A stretch of 64,000 nt of DNA, taken from contig NZ_CP075715.1 in the NCBI RefSeq assembly GCF_024584805.1, forward strand, positions 2,592,001-2,656,000. Direction: 5' to 3'. Positions 44,101 through 52,319 of the stretch are shown in pieces. Positions within the stretch are counted from its first letter, which is position 1. The number at the start of each line of letters is the position of its first letter. Made by a program: the position numbers and the translations under genes. Source of the DNA: Streptomyces sp. FIT100 (lineage in GTDB: Bacteria > Actinomycetota > Actinomycetes > Streptomycetales > Streptomycetaceae). The notes below the pieces were generated by a model that saw only the letters and a list, made by a program, of their open reading frames with translations, ran no database searches and had not been told where the DNA came from.

Positions 44101-44193
44101 TGCAGGTCCGTGCAGGTCCGTGCAGGTCCGTGTAGGTCGTGCGGGTCCGTGCGGGTCGTGCGGGTCCATGCGGCTCCGCGCGGGTCCATGCAG
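44101..44193. repeat. 10-bp degenerate tandem repeat between convergent genes
   Basis: Starts with three perfect TGCAGGTCCG units and continues as 9-10-bp variants (TGTAGGTCG, TGCGGGTCCG, TGCGGGTCG, TGCGGGTCCA and similar), about nine and a half units in total. It lies between the VOC gene and the HNH gene and does not form a reading frame of either. Confidence 0.85.
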
Positions 44194-44282
44194 ATCGGCG
44201 GCCTCAGGAGGCTTCGGCCCGCAGGGCCCCGGCCGGTCGGGGCCGGACCCCGCGGGCGGGGGAACACAAAGGCCCGGATTCG

Positions 44283-44819
44283 TCAGGCAGAGATGCCGTC
44301 GATCCGGGCCAACGCGTCGTCCGCGCCGTACGGCTGCAGGTATGGCAGCCAGCGCGGATCCCTATGCCCCGTGCCGATGATGCGCCAGGCCAGGCCGCTC
44401 GGCGGAGCAGGTTGGTGCCGCAGCCGCCAGCCCAGCTCACGCAGGTGCCGGTCGGCCTTGACGTGGTTGCAGCGGCGGCAGGCCGCCACCACGTTGTCCC
44501 AGGCGTGCTGACCGCCGCGGCTGCGCGGCACGACGTGGTCGACGCTGGTTGCGACGCCACCGCAGTACATGCAGCGGCCGCCGTCGCGCGCGAACAGCGC
44601 GCGCCGGGTCAGTGGAACGGGCCCCCGGTAGGGGACCCGCACGAAGCGCTTGAGCCTCACCACGCTGGGCGCGGGGATCACTCGGGTCTCGCTGTGCATG
44701 AAGGCGCCGGACTCCTCGAGGCAGATGGCCTTGTTCTCGAGGACGAGGACGAGCGCGCGGCGGAGCGGTACGACGCCGAGCGGCTCGTACGACGCGTTGA
44801 GGACCAGGACATGCGGCAC
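44283..44819 (-). CDS. HNH endonuclease-domain protein
   Basis: 178 residues. An N-terminal segment with VLNASYEPLGVVPLRRALVLVL is typical of a widespread actinobacterial HNH family. The HNH domain has zinc-binding CMYCG, the SVDHVVPRSRGGQHAWDNVVAAC core with His-Asn, and CRRCNHVKADR. GTG 44819 follows a consensus AGGAGG. Possible function in DNA cleavage or repair; homologs are mostly stand-alone and chromosomal. It converges with the VOC gene. Confidence 0.88.
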   Translation of the reverse strand: MPHVLVLNASYEPLGVVPLRRALVLVLENKAICLEESGAFMHSETRVIPAPSVVRLKRFVRVPYRGPVPLTRRALFARDGGRCMYCGGVATSVDHVVPRSRGGQHAWDNVVAACRRCNHVKADRHLRELGWRLRHQPAPPSGLAWRIIGTGHRDPRWLPYLQPYGADDALARIDGISA

Positions 44820-45180
44820 GGATGCCTCCTTGTACGCCGGCGGCGCGTGGCTCGCGCCGGGACGATCTGCTCTCAGTCTCCCCTCCTGCCTGGTCGTAGC
44901 GCCACCACGTGCCCGTAACGGGCCGGAGGGATTTTGTGTGCGGTCGGCCACAGAGGGGCCGGCACCGCCGGTGAGCAGGCGCTCCGCACCAGACCGCCCG
45001 ACGGCACGCCGGCAGCCCGTCACCGGGCCGTCGGCGGCCCTCCGGCGGCCCCGGCGGCACTGCGGCGGCCCCCGGGCCGCCGGGTGAGGCTCGTCTCTCC
45101 CCCGGGCGGATTGCCGGGGTCACCCGGTGTCCCCCGTTAGTGTGGTGGGACCGCCGACACACGCCCTGGAGGTATCAGCC
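44820..45180. other. 361-bp divergent intergenic region (HNH / MscS)
   Basis: No credible gene is seen. It must contain both promoters. Around 45030-45085 it has a run of GCGGCGGCCC-like words on one strand, a degenerate GC-only repeat. TGGAGG at 45168-45173 is the ribosome site of the mscS gene. No operator is recognised. Confidence 0.5.
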
Positions 45181-46236
45181 GTGTCACTGGCCGCCGATCC
45201 GTCACCGCCGCCCCTCGCCCTCGACAAGGCGGCGGAGAAGGCCACCAGCGCCGCAAGCTGGGTGGAGGAGAACTGGTCCACCTGGCTCAGCGTCGGGCTG
45301 CGCATCCTCCTCATCCTGGCGATCGCGATCCTGCTCCGGATCGCCGTGCGGCGTGCGCTCACGAAGCTGATAGAGCGGATGAACCGCAGCGCCCAGGCCG
45401 TGGAGGGCACCGCGCTCGGCGGGCTCCTGGTGAACGCCGAGCGCCGCCGCCAGCGGTCCGAGGCGATCGGCTCGGTGCTCCGCTCGGTCGCCTCGTTCGT
45501 GATCCTCGGCACGGCGGGCCTGATGATCCTCGGTGCGCTCAACATCAATCTCGCCCCGCTGCTCGCCTCTGCGGGTGTCGCGGGTGTGGCGCTCGGTTTC
45601 GGCGCCCGGAACCTGGTCACCGACTTCCTGTCGGGCGTCTTCATGATCCTTGAGGACCAGTACGGCGTCGGTGACACGGTCGACGCGGGCGTCGCCTCCG
45701 GCGAGGTGATCGAGGTCGGGCTGCGCGTGACGAAGCTGCGCGGTGACAACGGCGAGATCTGGTACGTCCGCAACGGCGAGGTCAAGCGCATCGGCAACCT
45801 CAGCCAGGGCTGGGCCACGGCCTCCGTCGACGTGAGCGTGCGCCCGAGCGAGGACCTGGACCGGGTCCGCAAGGTCATCGAGGAGGCCGCCGGGACGATG
45901 TCCAAGGACGAGCCCTGGAACGAGCGCCTGTGGGGACCGGTCGAGGTGCTGGGCCTGACCGAGGTGCTGCTGGACCAGATGACCGTGTCGGTCGCCGCGA
46001 AGACGATGCCGGGCAAGGCGCTCGGCGTGGAGCGCGAGCTGCGCTGGCGGATCAAGCGCGCCTTCGACGAGGCGGGCATCCGGATCGTGGGCGGTCTGCC
46101 GCTCCAGACGGACGGCGAGCCGCCGGCGAAGGACCCGACGGCGGGCGTGGCGGCCCCGTCGGCGTACGCGTCGTCGACGTCACCGCAGTCGGTGGCGGCG
46201 TCCCCGATCGCCCCGCAGCCGAACCTGTCGAAGTAA
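45181..46236 (+). CDS. MscS-family mechanosensitive ion channel
   Basis: 351 residues. Three membrane segments are visible: SVGLRILLILAIAILLRIAV, SVASFVILGTAGLMILGAL and the pore-lining helix with GVAGVALGFGARNLVTDFLSG, followed by the MscS beta domain (DQYGVGDTVDAGVASGEVIEV) and the alpha/beta carboxy end, then a Pro/Ser/Ala tail. MscS channels open on membrane tension to release solutes during hypo-osmotic shock. GTG 45181 follows GGAGG. Followed by a hairpin terminator. Confidence 0.92.
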   Translation: MSLAADPSPPPLALDKAAEKATSAASWVEENWSTWLSVGLRILLILAIAILLRIAVRRALTKLIERMNRSAQAVEGTALGGLLVNAERRRQRSEAIGSVLRSVASFVILGTAGLMILGALNINLAPLLASAGVAGVALGFGARNLVTDFLSGVFMILEDQYGVGDTVDAGVASGEVIEVGLRVTKLRGDNGEIWYVRNGEVKRIGNLSQGWATASVDVSVRPSEDLDRVRKVIEEAAGTMSKDEPWNERLWGPVEVLGLTEVLLDQMTVSVAAKTMPGKALGVERELRWRIKRAFDEAGIRIVGGLPLQTDGEPPAKDPTAGVAAPSAYASSTSPQSVAASPIAPQPNLSK

Positions 46237-46254
46237 CCCCTTCGCAGTCGCCCC

Positions 46255-46293
46255 GCACCCCCGCAGGTAACGCTTTGGTTGCCGCGGGGGTGC
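46255..46293 (+). terminator. Hairpin terminator after mscS
   Basis: GCACCCCCGC pairs perfectly with GCGGGGGTGC, and the inner GGTAAC/GTTGCC extends the stem with one mismatch. It begins 19 bases after the mscS stop. Confidence 0.75.
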
Positions 46294-46353
46294 TTGCGTG
46301 TCGGCGGGTATTGACGAGCGCCCGACGGGGTGTTTACGTTCCTCGCACCGAAC

Positions 46354-46366
46354 AGGAAACTTTCCT
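46354..46366. promoter_or_regulatory. CsnR-type operator in front of csnR
   Basis: AGGAAA-C-TTTCCT, a perfect palindrome 49 bases before the csnR start, in a gene desert that is otherwise GC-rich. From memory, the ROK repressor CsnR of Streptomyces binds AGGAAA-centred palindromes like this in front of its own operon and the chitosanase gene, so autoregulation is inferred. Confidence 0.7.
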
Positions 46367-46414
46367 AACAGTGCTCGGAAGGGCACTGCGGCGCAGCGGG
46401 AAGGTGCATACGTC

Positions 46415-47623
46415 ATGGCCGGTACTACCCCGGGAACACCGCGCGTACTCCGCGCCATGAACGACCGCGCCGCGCTCGATCTGCTGCTCGAACACGGACC
46501 GCTCTCCCGGACCCGGATCGGCAAGCTCACCGGCCTGTCCAAGCCCACCGCCTCCCAGCTGCTGGCGCGGCTGGAGGCCGCGGGCCTGGTCGTCGCCACT
46601 GGCACCACCGAGGGACGGCCGGGGCCGAACGCCCAGCTCTACGCCGTCAACGCCCGCGCCGCCTTCGCCGCCGGCCTCGATGTGACCCCGCTGCGCCTCC
46701 GCGCCGCGGTCGCCGACATCACCGGCGCGACGGTCGGCGAGTTCGTCCTGCGGACTCCGGGGCGGCGGGCGGTCAGCGTCGTACGCCAGGTCACCGACGC
46801 CCTCGACGGGGCCGTGAAGGCCGCCGGGATCACCCGCGCCGAGGTGCACCGCCTCGTCATCGGGACCCCCGGCGCCTTCGACCCGTCGACCGGGCGGCTG
46901 CGGTACGCCTCCCATCTGCCCGGCTGGCACTCCCCCACGCTGCTCGACGAGCTGGCGGCGGCGCTGCCGATGCCCGTCGAGTACGAGAACGACGTCAACC
47001 TGGTCGCCGTGGCCGAGCAGCGGCTCGGCGCGGCCCGGGGCCACGACGACTTCGTCCTGCTGTGGAACGAGTTCGGCATCGGCGCCGCCCTCGTGATCGG
47101 CGGGCGGCTGCACCGGGGCTTCACCGGCGGCGCGGGCGAGGTCGGCTTCATGCCGGTGCCCGGTGCCCCGCTGGTGCGGCAGGTCTCCAAGGCCGGCAGC
47201 GGCGGCTTCCAGGAGCTGGCCGGTGCGCAGACGGTGCCGGGCCTCGCCCGCGAGCTCGGCATCGAGGAGATCGGGCACGGCCCGCACGAGGAGGTGGCGA
47301 CCGGGCTGCTGGCCCGGGCGGCCGCCGCGGCCGACGAGCCGGGGCCGTACCGCACCCTGCTCGACACCTTCGGGACCGGCCTGGCCACCGGTCTCGCCTC
47401 CATGGTCGCGGTGCTCGACCCCGAGCTCGTCGTCCTCTCCGGACCGCTGATCCTCGCCGGCGGGGAACCGCTGCGCGAGCGCGTGCAGACCGAGCTCGCC
47501 GAACTCGCCGCCACGCACCCCCGGCTCGTCATCGGCGACGTACAGGAACATCCCGTGCTGCGCGGTGCGCTGGAGAGCGCCCTCGCCGCCACCCGCGACG
47601 AAGTCTTCGACACCTCACGCTGA
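46415..47623 (+). CDS. csnR: ROK-family transcriptional repressor CsnR
   Basis: 402 residues. N-terminal helix-turn-helix (LSRTRIGKLTGLSKPTASQLLARLEAAG, about 32-59) is followed by a ROK sugar-kinase-like domain. The ROK zinc motif (GH...CxCGxxGC) is missing: the region reads GAGEVGFMPVPGAPLVRQVS, then GSGGFQEL, so it is unlikely to be a kinase. Gene order and the operator fit CsnR, which represses use of chitosan-derived glucosamine oligosaccharides. The frame is open back to 46298, but ATG 46415 places the operator upstream rather than inside the gene. Confidence 0.85.
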   Translation: MAGTTPGTPRVLRAMNDRAALDLLLEHGPLSRTRIGKLTGLSKPTASQLLARLEAAGLVVATGTTEGRPGPNAQLYAVNARAAFAAGLDVTPLRLRAAVADITGATVGEFVLRTPGRRAVSVVRQVTDALDGAVKAAGITRAEVHRLVIGTPGAFDPSTGRLRYASHLPGWHSPTLLDELAAALPMPVEYENDVNLVAVAEQRLGAARGHDDFVLLWNEFGIGAALVIGGRLHRGFTGGAGEVGFMPVPGAPLVRQVSKAGSGGFQELAGAQTVPGLARELGIEEIGHGPHEEVATGLLARAAAAADEPGPYRTLLDTFGTGLATGLASMVAVLDPELVVLSGPLILAGGEPLRERVQTELAELAATHPRLVIGDVQEHPVLRGALESALAATRDEVFDTSR

Positions 47624-47630
47624 ACGCCCT

Positions 47631-47684
47631 GCTCCTTCCGCTCTTCCCGCTCCTTCTGCTCCTCCCGCTCCTCCTGCTCCGTCC
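47631..47684. repeat. 9-bp pyrimidine-rich minisatellite between csnR and csnE
   Basis: Six units of GCTCCTTCC, GCTCTTCCC, GCTCCTTCT, GCTCCTCCC, GCTCCTCCT and GCTCCGTCC lie head to tail in the 109-bp gap before csnE, forming part of the csnE leader if the operon is one transcript. Confidence 0.8.
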
Positions 47685-47732
47685 CGCCCGTTGTTCCCTC
47701 CAGCCACCGCCCCGCCCCAGGGAGAGACCGCC

Positions 47733-49076
47733 ATGCCCGGAACCCGCCGGAAGACGACCGCCGTCGCGCTCGCCGCGGCCGCATCCTCGATAGCCCTGCT
47801 CGCGACCGCCTGCACGGGGTCGAACGACGCCGGTGCGACCGACGACCCGAAAGCGAAGACCACCCTCACCTTCTGGCACGGCTGGAGCGCCCCCAGCGAG
47901 GTGGAGGCGATCGCGGAGAACATCAAGTCCTTCGAGGCCAAGCACCCCAACATCACCGTCAATGTCGTCAAGGGCATCACCGACGACAAGCTCAACCAGG
48001 CGCTGCGCACCGGCGGTTCGAACGCTCCGGACGTGGTGTCGTCCTTCACCACCGACAACGTGGGCCGGTTCTGCGCCTCCAAGGCGCTCGCCGATCTGAA
48101 GCCGTTCCTGGACGCGTCGGGGATCGACCCCGAGAAGACCTTCCTGCCGCAGATGGCCAAGTACACGCAGCATGACGGCACCCGCTGCACGGTGCCGCTG
48201 CTCGGGGACGCGTACGGCCTCTACTACAACAAGGACGCCTTCGAGGAGGCCGGCATCACGGCCCCGCCGAAGACCCTGTCCGAGTTCGACGCGGTCGTGA
48301 AGAAGCTCACCAAGACGAAGGGCGACGGCTTCGAACGGCTCGGCTTCATGCCGCTGTTCGTGGGGTACGAGACCACGGTCGAGCACTACGGCGCCGGTTT
48401 CGGCGTCACCTACCTCGGCCCGGACGGCAAGTCGAACACCGCCCAGGACCCGGCCGTGAAGGCGCTGTTCACCTGGCAGAAGAAGCTGGTGGACGAGCTC
48501 GGCGGATTCCAGAAGCTCAACAAGTTCCGCACCGCGCTCGGCGACGAGTGGGGTCCGAAGCACCCCTTCCACACCGGCCAGGTGGCCATGCAGCTGGACG
48601 GCGAGTGGCGCGGCAAGATGGCGTCGGACGCCAAGCTGCCCTTCGAGATCGGCGCGGCGCCGTTCCCGGTCCCGGACGCCCAGGCCGCCGACTACGGCAA
48701 GGGCTATCTCTCCGGCACGATCCTCGGCATCGCCGGCACGAGCGAGAAGAAGAACGCCGCCTGGGAGCTGGTGAAGTACCTCTCCACCGACACCGACGCG
48801 GTCGTCTCCTTCGCCAACGCCATCCACAACGTGCCGTCGACGGTCGAGGCGCTCAACTCGCCGAAGCTCAGCGACGACCCGCTCTACCGCACCTTCGTGG
48901 ACATCGCCCAGCACCCCAAGAGCACCCACGCCCCCTCGTCCGTCAACGGCGGCGCCTTCCTGCTCACGCTCCAGGACAGCGGTCTCGCCCACGAGAAGGG
49001 CGCGGAGAAGGACCTGGACGCGCTGCTGAGGAAGAACGACGAGCAGGTCGACAAGGACAACGAGCAGGCCGGCTGA
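47733..49076 (+). CDS. csnE: Sugar ABC transporter substrate-binding lipoprotein CsnE
   Basis: 447 residues of a family-1 sugar-binding protein. The signal ends near LLATAC with Cys at about residue 29 as likely lipid site; the mature part starts with KTTLTFWHGWSAP and carries typical segments such as YGLYYNKDAFEEAGI and MQLDGEWRG. It would deliver amino-sugar oligosaccharides to the CsnFG permease. ATG 47733 follows GGGAGAG. Its TGA overlaps the csnF ATG by one base. Specificity is inferred from operon identity. Confidence 0.9.
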   Translation: MPGTRRKTTAVALAAAASSIALLATACTGSNDAGATDDPKAKTTLTFWHGWSAPSEVEAIAENIKSFEAKHPNITVNVVKGITDDKLNQALRTGGSNAPDVVSSFTTDNVGRFCASKALADLKPFLDASGIDPEKTFLPQMAKYTQHDGTRCTVPLLGDAYGLYYNKDAFEEAGITAPPKTLSEFDAVVKKLTKTKGDGFERLGFMPLFVGYETTVEHYGAGFGVTYLGPDGKSNTAQDPAVKALFTWQKKLVDELGGFQKLNKFRTALGDEWGPKHPFHTGQVAMQLDGEWRGKMASDAKLPFEIGAAPFPVPDAQAADYGKGYLSGTILGIAGTSEKKNAAWELVKYLSTDTDAVVSFANAIHNVPSTVEALNSPKLSDDPLYRTFVDIAQHPKSTHAPSSVNGGAFLLTLQDSGLAHEKGAEKDLDALLRKNDEQVDKDNEQAG

Positions 49077-50086
49077 TGACGACGGCCCAGGTCTCTTCCG
49101 GGCAGACCCCGTCCGGACGACTCTCCCCGGGGCCGAGGGCGAAGCGCACAGGTGGTGCCCGGCGCGCGGAGCGCACCAGACGGGCACTGCGCACCCTCGG
49201 TTTCCTCTCGCCGTGGCTGGTCGGGTTCAGCGTGTTCTTCGCGTACCCGCTGATCTCGACCGTCTACTTCTCCTTCATGAAGTACGACGGCTTCACCGCA
49301 CCCACCTGGGTGGGCCTGAGGAACTGGGTGTACGTCCTCCAGGACAGCCCGTTCTTCTGGCCGTCGCTGCGCAACATGCTGTGGCTGGTACTGGTGATGG
49401 TCACCTGCCGGGTCGTCTTCGGGCTGGGCATCGGGCTGCTGATCACAAAGGTCAAGGCGGGCGCGGGGCTCTTCCGCACCCTGTTCTACCTGCCCTATCT
49501 GGCCCCGCCGGTGGCGGCGACGATGGCCTTCGTCTTCCTGCTCAACCCGGGCACGGGTCCCGTCAACACCATCCTGGGGGCGCTGGGTCTGCCCGAGCCC
49601 GACTGGTTCTCCAGCGCCTCCTGGTCGAAGCCGTCGCTCACGCTGCTCGCGCTGTGGTGCATCGGCGACCTCATGGTCATCTTCATGGCGTCGCTGCTCG
49701 ACGTGCCGAAGGAGCAGTACGAGGCCGCCGAGCTGGACGGGGCGGGTCCGTGGCAGCGCTTCCGGTACGTCACGCTGCCGAACATCTCGCCGATCGTGCT
49801 CTTCGCGGTGATCACCGGGGTGATCGCCACGATGCAGTACTACACCGAGCCCCTGGTCGCCGCGAAGGTCGCGAGCGGGGTGATCGGTGGCTCCGGGCAG
49901 ACGTTCGAGCCCGGCTATCCGGACAAGTCCACGCTCACGGTGCCGCACGTGATCTACAACCTGGGCTTCCAGCGCTTCGACACCGGGGCGGCGTGTGTCG
50001 TGGCGATCGTGCTGTTCGTACTCGCCATGATCTTCACCGGTTTCCTGATGCGCCGGCGCAGCGGCTTCATGGCGGCGGAGGACTGA
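49076..50086 (+). CDS. csnF: Sugar ABC transporter permease CsnF
   Basis: 336 residues, a MalF-type permease. After a basic cytoplasmic tail of about 38 residues there are six helices. The EAA loop that contacts the ATPase is visible as EQYEAAELDGAGPWQRFRYV followed by TLPNI. No ATP-binding gene is present in the operon; Streptomyces sugar importers usually share the MsiK ATPase encoded elsewhere. ATG 49076 overlaps the csnE stop. Confidence 0.92.
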   Translation: MTTAQVSSGQTPSGRLSPGPRAKRTGGARRAERTRRALRTLGFLSPWLVGFSVFFAYPLISTVYFSFMKYDGFTAPTWVGLRNWVYVLQDSPFFWPSLRNMLWLVLVMVTCRVVFGLGIGLLITKVKAGAGLFRTLFYLPYLAPPVAATMAFVFLLNPGTGPVNTILGALGLPEPDWFSSASWSKPSLTLLALWCIGDLMVIFMASLLDVPKEQYEAAELDGAGPWQRFRYVTLPNISPIVLFAVITGVIATMQYYTEPLVAAKVASGVIGGSGQTFEPGYPDKSTLTVPHVIYNLGFQRFDTGAACVVAIVLFVLAMIFTGFLMRRRSGFMAAED

Positions 50087-50092
50087 TCGACG

Positions 50093-51007
50093 ATGACACA
50101 GACGACACTGTCACCCCTGCGAAAGGGCGGAACCGCGGCCGGCGCCGCGACCGGCCGGGGCACGGCCCTGCGGGCGGCGCGCCGCCGGGCCGTCCTGCGG
50201 TGGATCGCGGTCCACTCGCTGGCGATCGCCGCCGCCCTGTTCTTCCTCCTGCCCTTCGTCTTCGTGTTCCTGACGGCCGTGATGAGCGACGACCAGGCGC
50301 TCACCCGCGAGCTGTGGCCGCACACCTGGGAGTGGGGCAACTTCGCCACCGTGTGGCACACTCCCGGCTTCCTCACCTGGTGGCGCAACACGCTGCTGTA
50401 CGCGGGGCTCGGCACCGTCCTCGCGGTCGCGTCCAGCATCCCCGTGGCGTACGCCCTCGCGAAGTTCCGCTTCCGCGGGCGGAACCTGATGATGATGCTG
50501 GTGATCGCGGCGATGATGCTGCCGCCGCAGGTGGTCATCGTCCCCATGTATCTGTTCTGGGCCAAGCAACTCGACCTGGCGGGCACGCTCTGGCCGCTGA
50601 TCGTCCCGTTCGCGTTCGGCAACGCGTTCACGATCTTCCTGTTGCGGCAGTTCCTGCTGACGATCCCGCGCGAGTACACCGAGGCGGCGAGGATCGACGG
50701 CTGCGGCGAGTTCCGCACGATGGTCCGGGTCGTGCTGCCTATGGCCAGGCCGGCCATCGCCGCCTCCGCGCTGTTCCACTTCTTCTACTGCTGGAACGAC
50801 TACTTCGGGCCGCAGATCTACGTGTCCGAGAACCCGGCCGCGTGGACGCTGTCGTACGGCCTGGAGTCGTTCAAGGGCGCCCATCAGACGGACTGGAACC
50901 TGACGATGGCGGCTACCGTGATGATCATGGCGCCCGTGATCGTCGTCTTCTTCTTCGCACAGAAAGCCTTCATCGAGGGCGTCACACTGACCGGAGTGAA
51001 GGGCTGA
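50093..51007 (+). CDS. csnG: Sugar ABC transporter permease CsnG
   Basis: 304 residues, a MalG-type permease partner to CsnF. Six helices, starting with WIAVHSLAIAAALFFLLPFV; EAA loop REYTEAARIDGCGEFRTMVR followed by VVLPMARP. It begins six bases after csnF. The terminal TLTGVKG ending is typical of MalG-like subunits. Forms the membrane channel with CsnF. Confidence 0.93.
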   Translation: MTQTTLSPLRKGGTAAGAATGRGTALRAARRRAVLRWIAVHSLAIAAALFFLLPFVFVFLTAVMSDDQALTRELWPHTWEWGNFATVWHTPGFLTWWRNTLLYAGLGTVLAVASSIPVAYALAKFRFRGRNLMMMLVIAAMMLPPQVVIVPMYLFWAKQLDLAGTLWPLIVPFAFGNAFTIFLLRQFLLTIPREYTEAARIDGCGEFRTMVRVVLPMARPAIAASALFHFFYCWNDYFGPQIYVSENPAAWTLSYGLESFKGAHQTDWNLTMAATVMIMAPVIVVFFFAQKAFIEGVTLTGVKG

Positions 51008-51011
51008 GCAC

Positions 51012-52319
51012 ATGCTGCATGACATCGGGGGGCCAACCCCGAACCCCCGGCAGACGAAGATCGCAGTCGTGGGTGGTGGATCCACCTACACCCCCGAACT
51101 GATCGACGGGTTCGCCCGGTTGAGGGACACCCTCCCGATCGGCGAACTCGTCCTCGTCGACCCGGCGGCCGAGCGGCTGGAGCTGGTCGGCGGCCTGGCC
51201 CGGCGGATCCTCGCCCGGCAGGACCATCCCGCGACCGTCACCACGACGACCGATCTGGACGCGGGCGTCGCCGGCGCCGACGCCGTCCTGCTGCAACTGC
51301 GCGTGGGCGGCCAGGCGGCACGGCAGCAGGACGAGACCTGGCCGCTGGAGTGCGGCTGCATCGGGCAGGAGACGACCGGCGCGGGCGGCCTCGCCAAGGC
51401 GCTGCGCACGGTGCCCGTGGTGCTGGACATCGCCGAACGGGTGCGCCGGGCCAGCCCGGACGCCTGGATCATCGACTTCACCAACCCGGTCGGGATCGTG
51501 ACGCGTGCGCTGCTCCAGGCCGGTCACCGGGCCGTCGGGCTGTGCAATGTGGCGATCGGCCTCCAGCGGAAGTTCGCGGCGCTGCTGGGTGTGGCACCGG
51601 GCGATGTGCACCTGGACCATGTGGGCCTGAACCACCTGACATGGGAGACGGGTGTGCGCCTCGGCGGCCCCGAGGGCGAGAACGTCCTGCCGAAGCTGCT
51701 CGCCGAGCACGGCGACACCATCGCCGGCGATCTGCGTCTGCCGCGCCCGCTCCTCGACCGGCTCGGCACGGTCCCCTCGTACTACCTGCGCTACTTCTAC
51801 GCGCACGACGCGGTCGTGGAGGAGCTGCGGACCAAGCCGTCGCGCGCCGCCGAGGTCGCCGCGATGGAGAAGCAGCTGCTGGAGATGTACGGCGACCCGG
51901 CGCTCGACGAGAAGCCCGCGCTGCTCGCCAAGCGCGGCGGGGCGTTCTACTCCGAGGCCGCCGTCGATCTGGCCGCGGCGCTGCTGGGCGGCGGAGGAAG
52001 CCCGTACCAGGTGGTGAACACGTACAACAACGGCACACTGCCGTTCCTCCCCGACGACGCCGTGATCGAGGTAGAGGCCGCGGTCGGCGCGCAGGGCGCG
52101 ACACCGCTGCCCGTGCCGGAGCTGGACACGCTGTACGCGGGGCTGATCGCGAACGTCACCGCGTACGAGCAGCTGGCCCTGGAGGCGGCGCTGCGCGGCG
52201 GCCGCGACCGGGTCTTCAAGGCGCTGCTCGCCCACCCCCTGATCGGCCAGTACGCGTACGCCGAAACGCTCACGGACCGGCTGATCGCACACAACCAGGA
52301 GCACCTCGCGTGGGCGTGA
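51012..52319 (+). CDS. csnH: GH4-family NAD-dependent glycosidase CsnH
   Basis: 435 residues of the GH4 family, which cleaves glycosides by an NAD and divalent-metal redox mechanism. The dinucleotide loop is AVVGGGSTYTPELIDGF; the metal region has GLCNVAIG, then DHVGLNHLTW, and a conserved PSYYLRYFY segment. It is annotated in relatives as 6-phospho-beta-glucosidase; in this operon it probably cleaves imported glucosamine oligosaccharides inside the cell. It starts four bases after csnG and overlaps csnK. Confidence 0.9.
   Translation: MLHDIGGPTPNPRQTKIAVVGGGSTYTPELIDGFARLRDTLPIGELVLVDPAAERLELVGGLARRILARQDHPATVTTTTDLDAGVAGADAVLLQLRVGGQAARQQDETWPLECGCIGQETTGAGGLAKALRTVPVVLDIAERVRRASPDAWIIDFTNPVGIVTRALLQAGHRAVGLCNVAIGLQRKFAALLGVAPGDVHLDHVGLNHLTWETGVRLGGPEGENVLPKLLAEHGDTIAGDLRLPRPLLDRLGTVPSYYLRYFYAHDAVVEELRTKPSRAAEVAAMEKQLLEMYGDPALDEKPALLAKRGGAFYSEAAVDLAAALLGGGGSPYQVVNTYNNGTLPFLPDDAVIEVEAAVGAQGATPLPVPELDTLYAGLIANVTAYEQLALEAALRGGRDRVFKALLAHPLIGQYAYAETLTDRLIAHNQEHLAWA

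Noticed and set aside
44101..44193. Possible CRISPR array
   Set aside because: 10-bp contiguous units without spacers and no cas genes nearby.
47627..47702. Possible CRISPR-like or coding repeat in the csnR-csnE gap
   Set aside because: Units are only 9 bp, contiguous and without spacers, so this is a minisatellite rather than a CRISPR array.
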